Source: an uncultured Alphaproteobacteria bacterium (GTDB lineage: Bacteria > Pseudomonadota > Alphaproteobacteria > Rs-D84). Taken from it: a stretch of DNA of 64,000 nucleotides. The stretch spans positions 1 to 64,000 of the forward strand of contig CAJOGC010000002.1 in assembly GCA_905234185.1 (NCBI GenBank), written 5' to 3'. The first letter of the stretch is position 1, and every line of letters starts with the position of its first letter. Position numbers and translations under genes: made by a program. The notes beneath the pieces are model-generated. The model was not told the DNA's origin. It did not search any database and worked only from the letters and a program-made list of their open reading frames with translations. Shown here in pieces: positions 41,987 to 51,100 of the stretch.

Positions 41987-43094
41987 TATTCAACCTTATT
42001 AAATCTTTTCTCTGTAACATGGCTTTTGTGATATCAAGTTTAGCAATGGCTATGTCCATTGCGTTGGTGCCGTCTTTGCACTTTATCTCAGGCTGATAGC
42101 CGTGCAATTCAAAGTTGTCATATTCCAGGATACGATAATTCATACCGACAGATACTGTAATGTTGCTGTGGGGCAGGAATCCGTGACACATATTACCATA
42201 AACTTCCATCCCAGCAGAATTGTCGCCAATTACGGTTACCATTGGGTGATGAACCATACGCAACAAGAACATTTCTGCGCTGGAACCTGTGCGTTCATCA
42301 GTTAAAATGAATATCGGCTTCATATATGCTTTCTTTTTATCAATCTTAAAGCATTTGCCGGTCTTCCATAATTGCAGTTTTTCTGATGCTGGTATTTTGG
42401 ACCATGGTGCATCCGGATACGATGCTGCTTGTACTTTCATTGCTTCTGGTGTAGTGCGGACATAAGTCTTTTTCATGCTGTCTACATCTGCCCCACACAA
42501 AAAATCCGCAAGATCGTCAGAATATCTGCTACTTCCACCACCATTATTACGCAAATCAATAATCAATGCTTTTGACTTTGGCAAATCGTTCGTTTGAAAA
42601 TTAATGATAGCATCGCGAAATTCATCCGTTCTCAGCATAGTGTTGAACCCGATAATCGCAACGCCATCTTTACGCAATTCCGTCTTTATGGGCAATTTGC
42701 CGGCAAAGTTTTTACCAACATCTTTATGCTTTCTTTTTGATTTCGTTCCTGCACGAACACCATTAAATCGAAGAGATATATGATTGTCCGGAATCTGTTC
42801 TATTACATCCCGCATGGATTCAAACAGTTCACCAGCAGTCATATCATGAGCGGATTTGTATGCTTTTGTCAGACGGGTTAAAACCTTTCTTTTTACAATA
42901 TCGTTATGCACCGGCCATCCAACATAGACACGTATCAGATAACGTGCCAGCACAGCAATATCGTGCCGCACATCATTTGCAGTCAGACGTTTCCCTGGCG
43001 TATGAGTATCAGGCTTGCCACCACGCACATCATCCAGTGTAGAATCTTTCAATAAAGCATCTTCCAAATTCTTAATTGTTGGTATTTTGAGCAT
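41970..43094 (-). CDS. S41-family peptidase without signal peptide
   Basis: 374 residues from ATG 43094 (MLKIPTIKNL); the track start at 43127 adds 11 residues. The S41 core has AIIGFNTM, ALIIDLRNNGGGSSRYSDDLADF, then PIFILTDERTGSSAEMFLLRM, where the catalytic Ser lies, and VIGDNSAGMEVYG. No PDZ domain and no secretion signal are seen, both unlike typical Ctp/Tsp proteases. It overlaps genes on both sides, so it is co-translated with an unknown protein and a metallopeptidase. Confidence 0.8.
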   Translation of the reverse strand: MLKIPTIKNLEDALLKDSTLDDVRGGKPDTHTPGKRLTANDVRHDIAVLARYLIRVYVGWPVHNDIVKRKVLTRLTKAYKSAHDMTAGELFESMRDVIEQIPDNHISLRFNGVRAGTKSKRKHKDVGKNFAGKLPIKTELRKDGVAIIGFNTMLRTDEFRDAIINFQTNDLPKSKALIIDLRNNGGGSSRYSDDLADFLCGADVDSMKKTYVRTTPEAMKVQAASYPDAPWSKIPASEKLQLWKTGKCFKIDKKKAYMKPIFILTDERTGSSAEMFLLRMVHHPMVTVIGDNSAGMEVYGNMCHGFLPHSNITVSVGMNYRILEYDNFELHGYQPEIKCKDGTNAMDIAIAKLDITKAMLQRKDLIRLNNETRF

Positions 43095-43788
43095 GATAAA
43101 ATCCTTTTTGAGTAATGATCCCGTCAATCAATTGTTGAAGACGCTTCGGTGCCATAAGAAGATTGGGAGCAACCCCCAGAACCGATATGGCTTTGTCCTG
43201 GTTTTTAATGGCGGCCTCATGTTTAGTAGGTTCTAGCGAACAGAAATACGCGATATCTTCGGGGTGGAATTGTGAAGTCATTCCGACATATAAATCCATA
43301 AAATCAAAAATGGATTTCGGTTTCATATTTCTGATTTCTGGGTTTAATACCTTTAGTTCTGGCAAATATCTTGCTAGCCTGGCTAGTGCCTTTGGCTGTT
43401 CAGTCTGAAAATAGTGAACGACATATTCTTTTTCTTCATCCGATAAATGCCTAGTGATTTTTTCTAAACCGGCCAAATACTGCTTTTGTTCCTGTTCCGA
43501 TACAGTAGTACCACGAAAAAACTTTTGTATGTATTTTGCTGGATTCATAACCCTGTCTGGATCAAAAGTATGGATGTATTCTTGTTGCATAACATACTGT
43601 TCAAAGGATTGTTCATCAAAGCCCTTGGGAAACTTGTATGTGTGATAGATTTCGATTGTTGGCACAAATCCGTGTTTTTTAAGTACAATATCAAAATCTT
43701 GGGCGGATGACCAATGACCATTCTGGAATCCGGCCTCTTTATTCAGTAAATCATCAATAACCGTCAGTACTTTCTGTTTGTCTATCAT
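43072..43788 (-). CDS. Hypothetical protein heading the S41/metallopeptidase operon
   Basis: 238 residues from ATG 43788 (MIDKQKVLTVIDDLLNKEAG); the track start at 43857 overlaps the divergent promoter region. It is soluble and helical, with FDPDRVMNPAKYIQKFFRG and RLARYLPELKVLNPEIRNMKP. Its end overlaps the S41 start by 23 bases. No family is recognised. Confidence 0.6.
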   Translation of the reverse strand: MIDKQKVLTVIDDLLNKEAGFQNGHWSSAQDFDIVLKKHGFVPTIEIYHTYKFPKGFDEQSFEQYVMQQEYIHTFDPDRVMNPAKYIQKFFRGTTVSEQEQKQYLAGLEKITRHLSDEEKEYVVHYFQTEQPKALARLARYLPELKVLNPEIRNMKPKSIFDFMDLYVGMTSQFHPEDIAYFCSLEPTKHEAAIKNQDKAISVLGVAPNLLMAPKRLQQLIDGIITQKGFYHAQNTNN

Positions 43789-43811
43789 AATGTCGTTATT
43801 ATACCACAAAA

Positions 43812-43840
43812 TGTACAAAATCACAAAAATATGGTATAAT
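43812..43840 (+). promoter_or_regulatory. Promoter of the GNAT / HNH-LRR 2 operon
   Basis: TGTACA, a 17-base spacer, then TATAAT (43835-43840), with the leader TGGTATAATATTCCTGATAA shared with 39349-39374. Confidence 0.65.
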
Positions 43841-43868
43841 ATTCCTGATAATAACAAAGGAACAGGTT

Positions 43869-44399
43869 ATGGTTTTTGAGAAACATATCGATTGTGGTGA
43901 TTTTATACTAGAGAAAATTATGCCCGATGCACAAAACGCACAAAAATTATTACATGTCATAGATAATAATCGTGCTTTTTTATCAAAATATTTAGAATGG
44001 GTCGATACGTATACAACGGCGGATAAGGCACTTGCAAATATAACTAAAACATTTTGTGATGAAAGTTGCTCATATTTTATAATTGTTGATAGTCAAATTG
44101 CAGGAAAAATAGGATATGTTGATACCGATGAAAATATGGGCGAAATAAGTTATTGGCTTGCAAAAGAATATACTGGTCGCGGTATTATGACACGCGCATT
44201 GAATTTAATGACAGATATCGGTTTTAATAAAATAGGATTAAATCGTATACAGTTAACTTTGGATGTGGATAATACAGCTTCAGAGGCGGTAGCACAACGT
44301 TGTGGGTTTAAGTTAGATGGTGTTTTACGGAAATATTTTTTATTACGCGGAACCCCAAGGGATATGAAAATGTACTCTAAATTAAAAACGGACAATTAG
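43869..44399 (+). CDS. GNAT acetyltransferase, RimL type
   Basis: 176 residues. The acetyl-CoA site is intact: ISYWLAKEYTGRGIMTRALN (R/Q-x-x-G-x-G/A form) followed by IGLNRIQLTLDVDNTASEAVAQRCGFKLDGVLRK. This is the classical ribosomal-protein-serine or small-molecule N-acetyltransferase layout. It is the first gene of an operon with HNH-LRR 2 and another GNAT. Confidence 0.87.
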   Translation: MVFEKHIDCGDFILEKIMPDAQNAQKLLHVIDNNRAFLSKYLEWVDTYTTADKALANITKTFCDESCSYFIIVDSQIAGKIGYVDTDENMGEISYWLAKEYTGRGIMTRALNLMTDIGFNKIGLNRIQLTLDVDNTASEAVAQRCGFKLDGVLRKYFLLRGTPRDMKMYSKLKTDN

Positions 44400-44427
44400 T
44401 TATTGACAATAATAAGGGAATGTCAGT

Positions 44428-46518
44428 ATGGAAAAACGTGAAGCGCCACAAATGGTTTATAAGGGTAAAATTCCACAAGGGTATCGTGTTGGTATAGGTA
44501 TTAACGGTGCATACGGTATATGCCCATTTTGCGGAAAAGCATACACAGAAGAGGATATAACAGATTCTGAAAAGATCAATTTTGAACATGTTTATCCTCG
44601 GTTTGCGGTAAAAGATGCGATAAGATTAGTAAATCGTGGCGATGATAAAAATAAAAAATCACCAGAAATAGAATCAGGTATCAAAGTTGCCGTGCACAAA
44701 AAATGTAATTCAGACGGACGAGAATTAGAAGACACAATAAAAATGTTGGTCGAGTCTGTTAATAAAGGTGGGCAATTAACCCCAGAACAAGCGAAAAAGG
44801 TGTTGCAATATTGTAGAAAAACAAGAGTGTTTTTACGCTATCTTACAGATTGGGAAAATGTCCCGGAAGCGTTTGCTTATGACAAGGAAAAAAAGAAGAA
44901 CCTTTATGATGTTGTTTTGATAGGACTTTGCGATGACACCAACACCCTAATGTATAATACATTTAAAGATTTTTCTATTCAGATACAAAATTGTGTGTTT
45001 CAGTATAAAGATTGTATATCTCAGTATAAAGAAGTGTCAGATTTTATGTATTATACGAGTTTTCTTAGGGTAATGATGTCGCCAAAAGGTGTATGCATAG
45101 CGATTACTAATTTTGATGATAGTTGTATATGTTTCAAAAAAGAGGATGAAAAACCAATATGTTCATACATTGATAAACCTGTACCGTGGTATTTGACTGA
45201 TAGGTTAAGATTTTTACACATTTATGAACATGCTTTAAATACATTATCTAATACTAAGACAACATTTTTAAGAGATTTAGAAGACAACGGGTTTACAGGA
45301 AACTTGTTGTTAAGAAAAAGATTATCTTTGGGAGGGCGGTATAGACCTGGGATTGATGATGATTTGACTTTCGTTCAAGATGGGGTTGTATATGTTTATG
45401 AAAATGGGCAGAAATATAATATTGGGGAAGCTTCACCTCGTAAGATTTATTTATTAGGAGGACTCGGTATTAGCGTATTACCAGACTTATCTAAGACTTC
45501 TCCGGACATTTTTGTATGTTCTAGAAACAAGTTAAGGTCATTAAAGGGAAGTCCAAATCAAAAAGCAGGAGAATTCGATTGTTCATATAATGAATTAACC
45601 TCTTTGAAATATGCGCCCAAAAAAATATATGGCGATTTTCTATGTAACAGGAATCAGTTAAAATCATTAAAAGGAGCCCCAAAAGAAATTAGTGGTAGTT
45701 TTCGGTGTGATAAGAATAAATTAACGTCGTTGGAAGGTGCTCCAAAAGAAATTGGCGGCGATTTTTTGTGTATCGGAAACGCACTTTTAACATTAAATGC
45801 CGGTCCAGAATTTGTTGGCGGTAATTTTTATTGTGGTGGGAACAAATTGAGGTCACTAGACGGGACACCAAAAAGAATTGGTGGCAATTTTTCTTGTGAT
45901 CAAAATAGGTTAACATCTTTAAAAGGTGGGGCAGAGTTTGTTGGCGGTAATTTTCATTGTGTTTTTAATAAATTAACATCACTAAAATACGCACCCAAGA
46001 AAATAGATGGCAATTTTCGGTGTACCAAGAATGAGTTAACATCGTTATACGGGGCCCCAATATCCGTTGGTGGCAATTTTTCTTGTGATCAAAATAAATT
46101 AACATCGTTAAGGGGTGCCCCAAAAAAAATTGGTGGCAGTTTTTCGTGTAATATTAATAAATTGTCATCATTAAAAGGGGCGTCACAAGAAGTTGGTGGT
46201 GATTTTTTTTGTTCGGGAAATAAATTAAAATTATTTGATTGCCCGAATACAGTAATTGGTGGAAAATTTTTATTTGATGCCCAATACTTACAATCATTGG
46301 ATGGCTTGCCGCAGGCAAAATGCTATGTTGTACTCGATTGTGATAAGGAGTTCAATTCTGCTGATGAACTTCGGGTGTGGTTTGAAAAATATAAAAAAGA
46401 ACGCAACGGTAAAAAGGTAGTAAAGGGGATGCGGGCTGGCGCAAAGAAGGTTAGTGCATTATCCAAAGCCAGTGATGTCCAAAACGCAATAAAACCAGAT
46501 AATCAAAAGAAAAAATAA
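44428..46518 (+). CDS. HNH-like / leucine-rich-repeat fusion protein 2
   Basis: 696 residues with the same plan as 39392-41242: GYRVGIGINGAYGICPFCGK, TEEDITDSEKINFEHVYPRF, VAVHKKCNSDGRELED at the N-terminus, an unrecognised middle, then about thirteen repeats of about 20 residues (NKLTSLKGAPKEIGGDF.C) from about 370 to 620 and a basic tail (KKVVKGMRAGAKK). The longer repeat array suggests repeat gain or loss by recombination between units. No signal peptide. The two paralogues share the N-terminal zinc residues, so that module is under constraint. Confidence 0.7.
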   Translation: MEKREAPQMVYKGKIPQGYRVGIGINGAYGICPFCGKAYTEEDITDSEKINFEHVYPRFAVKDAIRLVNRGDDKNKKSPEIESGIKVAVHKKCNSDGRELEDTIKMLVESVNKGGQLTPEQAKKVLQYCRKTRVFLRYLTDWENVPEAFAYDKEKKKNLYDVVLIGLCDDTNTLMYNTFKDFSIQIQNCVFQYKDCISQYKEVSDFMYYTSFLRVMMSPKGVCIAITNFDDSCICFKKEDEKPICSYIDKPVPWYLTDRLRFLHIYEHALNTLSNTKTTFLRDLEDNGFTGNLLLRKRLSLGGRYRPGIDDDLTFVQDGVVYVYENGQKYNIGEASPRKIYLLGGLGISVLPDLSKTSPDIFVCSRNKLRSLKGSPNQKAGEFDCSYNELTSLKYAPKKIYGDFLCNRNQLKSLKGAPKEISGSFRCDKNKLTSLEGAPKEIGGDFLCIGNALLTLNAGPEFVGGNFYCGGNKLRSLDGTPKRIGGNFSCDQNRLTSLKGGAEFVGGNFHCVFNKLTSLKYAPKKIDGNFRCTKNELTSLYGAPISVGGNFSCDQNKLTSLRGAPKKIGGSFSCNINKLSSLKGASQEVGGDFFCSGNKLKLFDCPNTVIGGKFLFDAQYLQSLDGLPQAKCYVVLDCDKEFNSADELRVWFEKYKKERNGKKVVKGMRAGAKKVSALSKASDVQNAIKPDNQKKK

Positions 46519-46519
46519 T

Positions 46520-47071
46520 ATGAAACCATTGATAAATTTTCTGCGCACCATTAAAACACCAAGGTTGGTATTAAAGATCGTGCCGCCGACCCAGGAAAAC
46601 GCGGAAACGTTTTTTAGTATAATTGAGCAAAACCGCGACTATCTTGAGGCATGGCAGGGACATTTTGAATATCTGCGAAATCCAGATGAAGTGCGGCAGA
46701 AATTGGAACAACGCTATACCCAAATGAATAATAGCGAAGGTATGTTATTCGGCATTTACAAAGACAACAAACCAATCGGACGCATCCGGTTCTTTGATAT
46801 CCATGATAACGGCTGTGAAATCGGCTACTGGTTGATTCAATCTGCAAATGGGCATGGATATATGAGTGAAGCATTATCTGCGCTGGAAACAGAGTTATTC
46901 AAATTCGGGTTTAATAAAATCACACTGGATATAGATAACGGAAACATTCATTCGGAAAATCTTGCTAAACGCAATGGCTATACTTTGGATAAAAGATTGC
47001 CGATGGCATCATGGGCCAAGTGCGTTGGCAAATGTGATTCTTTGATTTATATAAAAAGGGAAAGCAGATGA
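46520..47071 (+). CDS. GNAT acetyltransferase, RimJ/RimL type
   Basis: 183 residues. TIKTPRLVLKIVPPTQENAETFF at the N-terminus, then CEIGYWLIQSANGHGYMSEALSALE (acetyl-CoA loop) and FNKITLDIDNGNIHSENLAKRNGYTLDKRL. It starts 1 base after the HNH-LRR 2 stop and overlaps the next gene by 4 bases, so it is translationally coupled on both sides. The pairing with HNH-LRR proteins and the GNAT at 36841 is a recurring theme of the island. Confidence 0.87.
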   Translation: MKPLINFLRTIKTPRLVLKIVPPTQENAETFFSIIEQNRDYLEAWQGHFEYLRNPDEVRQKLEQRYTQMNNSEGMLFGIYKDNKPIGRIRFFDIHDNGCEIGYWLIQSANGHGYMSEALSALETELFKFGFNKITLDIDNGNIHSENLAKRNGYTLDKRLPMASWAKCVGKCDSLIYIKRESR

Positions 47072-47328
47072 AATATACAAAATCTGGTCAATTTACAACC
47101 GACATGTTCAGTATAGGGGAAACTATAACTGAAACTCGTGATGTGATCACTATTGCAGCGGATATAATTAAAAACATACCCGATGTACCAAATGACATAA
47201 AAAAGAGTTTAGATTTGGCCCTAAACAACCTGAACCAAGCAACCGGTTATCTGGATCATATACAACGGAAAACCGATATTGCCTTGCGGTTTGTTCCGGC
47301 AGAGGTTCAGGAAAAAGAGTGCTTATAA
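47068..47328 (+). CDS. Small hypothetical protein
   Basis: 86 residues, soluble, mostly helical (ITIAADIIKNIPDVPNDIKKSLDLALNNLNQATGYL). It is coupled to the GNAT gene by a 4-base overlap and followed 15 bases later by another unknown gene. No family is recognised. Confidence 0.55.
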   Translation: MKYTKSGQFTTDMFSIGETITETRDVITIAADIIKNIPDVPNDIKKSLDLALNNLNQATGYLDHIQRKTDIALRFVPAEVQEKECL

Positions 47329-47343
47329 GAATAGGAGTCAAGT

Positions 47344-48093
47344 ATGCTTAAATTGGTAAAACCATCAAAGGAATATTCGAAATTATTTTTAAATGCGATC
47401 CACAAAGCACGATTTCTGTTAATGATTGTTGGGGATGGCATTCGGGAAAACGTTGAAGAATTATTGGAACACACTGGTAATATGATTGATATGCACCACA
47501 ATATTGCTCTTTGCGAATTGGAAATATATCAAATGGGTGCATCAAAAATTGTTATTCCGCATCTAACTGCACATACACGTATTATCACACGTGGTGTTAT
47601 CAGCATTGAAGATGGAAATATAAAACTGGACAACATTGAAGAAGAAATCTCAACCGCAAGGCCCAAACACAACAACGCAATTTTAACTGATGAAGAGTTT
47701 ATTAAAAATTATACCAAATCGCATCACAACATTACCATGGATCAAATAAGCAATTTTATGGAAAATGTAAGGAATCTTGGATTTTATACAAACTACGGTG
47801 AAAAGAGCATGATTATACACCTGCCTGGCGTAGCCCCACTGATAAATATCAGTTTCAAAGATAATTGGTTTGTGCCGATAAAGATAAAAAACTCACTAAA
47901 ACGTCGTGGATATTCTGAATTGATGGCGGACTCACTATTAGCAGACTTAAAGCCATTTGTAAAAAACACACCTCGTTCTAAATCAAAACCGTACGATAAA
48001 CAGGATGTGTTTTATTATTTAGACGAAAACATTATAACCACCAAATGCGAACTGTTCCTAAACGCACTAGAATCATTTAAAAACAAATTCTAA
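47344..48093 (+). CDS. Hypothetical protein ending the HNH-LRR 2 operon
   Basis: 249 residues, soluble, with AGGAG upstream. It has a helical first part (YSKLFLNAIHKARFLLMIVGDGIRENVEELLEH) and a second part with LRNLGFYTNYGEKSMIIHLPG-like strands. There are no catalytic motifs I can name. It is the last gene before a strong terminator. Confidence 0.55.
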   Translation: MLKLVKPSKEYSKLFLNAIHKARFLLMIVGDGIRENVEELLEHTGNMIDMHHNIALCELEIYQMGASKIVIPHLTAHTRIITRGVISIEDGNIKLDNIEEEISTARPKHNNAILTDEEFIKNYTKSHHNITMDQISNFMENVRNLGFYTNYGEKSMIIHLPGVAPLINISFKDNWFVPIKIKNSLKRRGYSELMADSLLADLKPFVKNTPRSKSKPYDKQDVFYYLDENIITTKCELFLNALESFKNKF

Positions 48094-48118
48094 AAACCGC
48101 CCATATGGGCGGTTTTTT
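48092..48118. terminator. Bidirectional intrinsic terminator
   Basis: AAAAACCGCCC-ATAT-GGGCGGTTTTTT between the HNH-LRR 2 operon and the convergent NACHT-like gene. Confidence 0.92.
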
Positions 48119-48155
48119 ATCTCAATTTAGTAATAAGTACCTTAGCAAAGTATCA

Positions 48156-51100
48156 CTATTTATAATCAATACCAATCACTTTTATTGCTTTAATATGACT
48201 GTATTGACCCGAGGATATAATGTTGTTTGCATGTTGCTGTAATAAAGAAATCAAGTCATCAAATATATTCTTACCCCATTTTACTCTATCTATTCTCGCT
48301 AGTAATAATATCCCATGTTGATATTTTGGATATTTTAAATACTTTCTTACCAACTGTTCATCTATAGCTTCTTTTAGCTTTTTAAAACTCCAATTGTCTA
48401 CGATTTTGCATTCTATATTTATGCACCAGTTTTTGTTCCATATTTGCAAATCAGGTTTTTTATTATTGGCTACTTCAGGCTCTCTAACTGCAGAATAAAG
48501 CTTGTTAGAAACCCTTCGCATTTCCATCAATACATACTTTTGAAAATATGTTTCTTTTGTTAATTTCTCTTTTGTATCAGAATTTTGTCGGACTTTCAGG
48601 TGCTTGTACAATTCTTTTATGCTATAATCAGATGTTTCAATGTCTTCTTTTATATCAATAAGCTTATTTAAACAGATATTGAACAGTTCATCTGCATTTG
48701 TTGGGTCTATATAATCTTCATATTCAAATTTTACCACCCTGTTTTCCTGCCAAATTGCATTCTCATCCTTTAATAACAACTTATCTGCATTGCTACGTAA
48801 ATAATTAGCGATTTTTGGCTCAATAGAATCAAAAGATTTTGCTAAATTATGTAAAGCAGGAATATCTTTATGTGATAAATATCTATCACTCAATAAATTT
48901 AACAAATGACTTCTAAAATGTTGTGCATTATCACGATTCGTTGGTGTAAAAATCCCCATGTTTTCCCGATGAATATCCTGTTTAAGTTGTATATATTTGT
49001 AAACCATTTGCACAAGATCAATCAGGGTTTCAATATCAATGTTTGTGCTATCTTGCTCGGATAATTTGGCAAACAAATGCTCGAAAAATTGATATAATGC
49101 TTCAGGTTTTTTTGTATACTTTGTTTCCAATAGTTTGATTCTGTCCACAAACGTTTTTGGCGATAATTGATACAACAAAATTAGCCAATTATATATATTT
49201 TCGTTTCGTATATTATTTATTTTTGAGATTATATATCTGATAAACAAACGTTTTTTAGTCTCATTAATCTCCATCTTAGATACTACTTTTGCAATTTGGT
49301 AACAATTTGGATTTGTAGGATACTTTATTAATGCACGAAGTAATACTGGCTCTAACAGGTTTAACAATTCTGCAGGAAACTTTTTCAATTTCCACAGCAC
49401 AGAATTATCTTCTGTATCAGATATCGCTATTTTATCAATACAAGGTACCATTATCTCCATAAATACATCAGGATGTTTTTTTGCACACGATATAACGTAG
49501 TCAGGAACACTATTTAATGTTTGTAATCCATAATATACCATTTTCCGTGATAAATCCTTGTTAAATTCTGCATTTGGATTCTCTTTTACAAATAAAGAAA
49601 TTCCCATAATGCAAACCAAACTTTTTACCAATATTCTATTCGTACAAAGGATTTCAAAGAAATCGTCCAAATTAATATCTGTTATTTGCCAATATCTTTG
49701 GATGCTTTCAAGAAAAACATTCGATATATTTTCTTCATAGTTATGGAATAGTTTATCTATGTTTAGTTCTTCATTAAAACCATCTATATCAGATACTATT
49801 GTCCATAATATTTGGACGCCTTTTTCATCCAGACTCTTTAAATGTTCTAAGTCTTTTGTAATTGCTTTTATTTTTTGTGCCCTTTTTTGTTCAAATTTTA
49901 GTTCTTCATTTTTTATAGTTTTATCAAATTCAGATTCTTGATAGGATTCTTGTCGTTTTGATTCTTTCAAAAGCATTTCCAAGTCAGGATTTTGTACGAT
50001 ATATGGTGTTAGTTGCGATTCTGCATATGCCAATGACGTCTTTTCCCACTGCGTTTTAGCATAATAGAACAATCTAGCCCTCATATCCTGATTTGTCACT
50101 TTCTCTAGGTTCTCTAGACAAATATGCGCACATCCATCATCAATAGTATAATATTGGCTTGAAACATCAAACCAGTACACATAACCACCGCTGTGGTCGT
50201 ATGGTATTGATGAACATTTCTCTACGGCACGGCTAATAATTACATGATTCAATCCTTGGCGATTATCCACTGCTTGTTTTATGTCAGAAGTTCTCGTTTT
50301 TTCGTACCTATAATTGTGGTATTCAAAATCACATAAAATAAAGACATAATTAGCAATAGTATTTAAATTTTCGCACACATTTATTAATCTGATTAAAAAA
50401 ATCTCATATAATTCACACAATTTTTCATCTTTTAAATGATGAGATAATCGGTTTAAAACAGCCTGCAAAATATTTTCATCATGTAACTTATCAATGATAT
50501 CCTGTAGTTCGTAATCAAATGGGAATTCATATGACGCATTATTTGAAACAGAATTTCTGTAACTGATTATTATATCTATAACATCCACTAAAGATACATA
50601 CTGTGGATACAATGTCTTTAATAATAGGTCTATTGTGCTTTTGTCTTTTGTTGCCTCGGCCATATGCAGTTTATCTAACAAATACGCAACATTATCGGCA
50701 TCAGTAAATTTTGTTAGTATTTCTAAGGCATAAGACTGTAAATAACTTGTATCCGTATCAATGATTTTATACAAAAATTTTTTTAATTTTTTTTCTTCTG
50801 TAGCAATTAAATTTTGGGGTTGTATCCCATTCATAAGTTCAAGCACAAATAAACGTTTATCTTCCGAAGATTTATCAATATGATTCAATTTGTGTAGCAA
50901 AAAATCTACCCCGATGTTATTAGCAAAGTTTGCCACGAATAACCTTTGCCCCCATCCAGACATCCAACGTATACGGTGTTCATATTTTTGTAAAATATCG
51001 TTTATAATATTTTCTTTATCCCGAGACGGCAAATTTGGACAAAGGTGAGAATTGATTATAAATGCTTCTGGATGATTTTTTATTAAAAGTTTATGAATTT

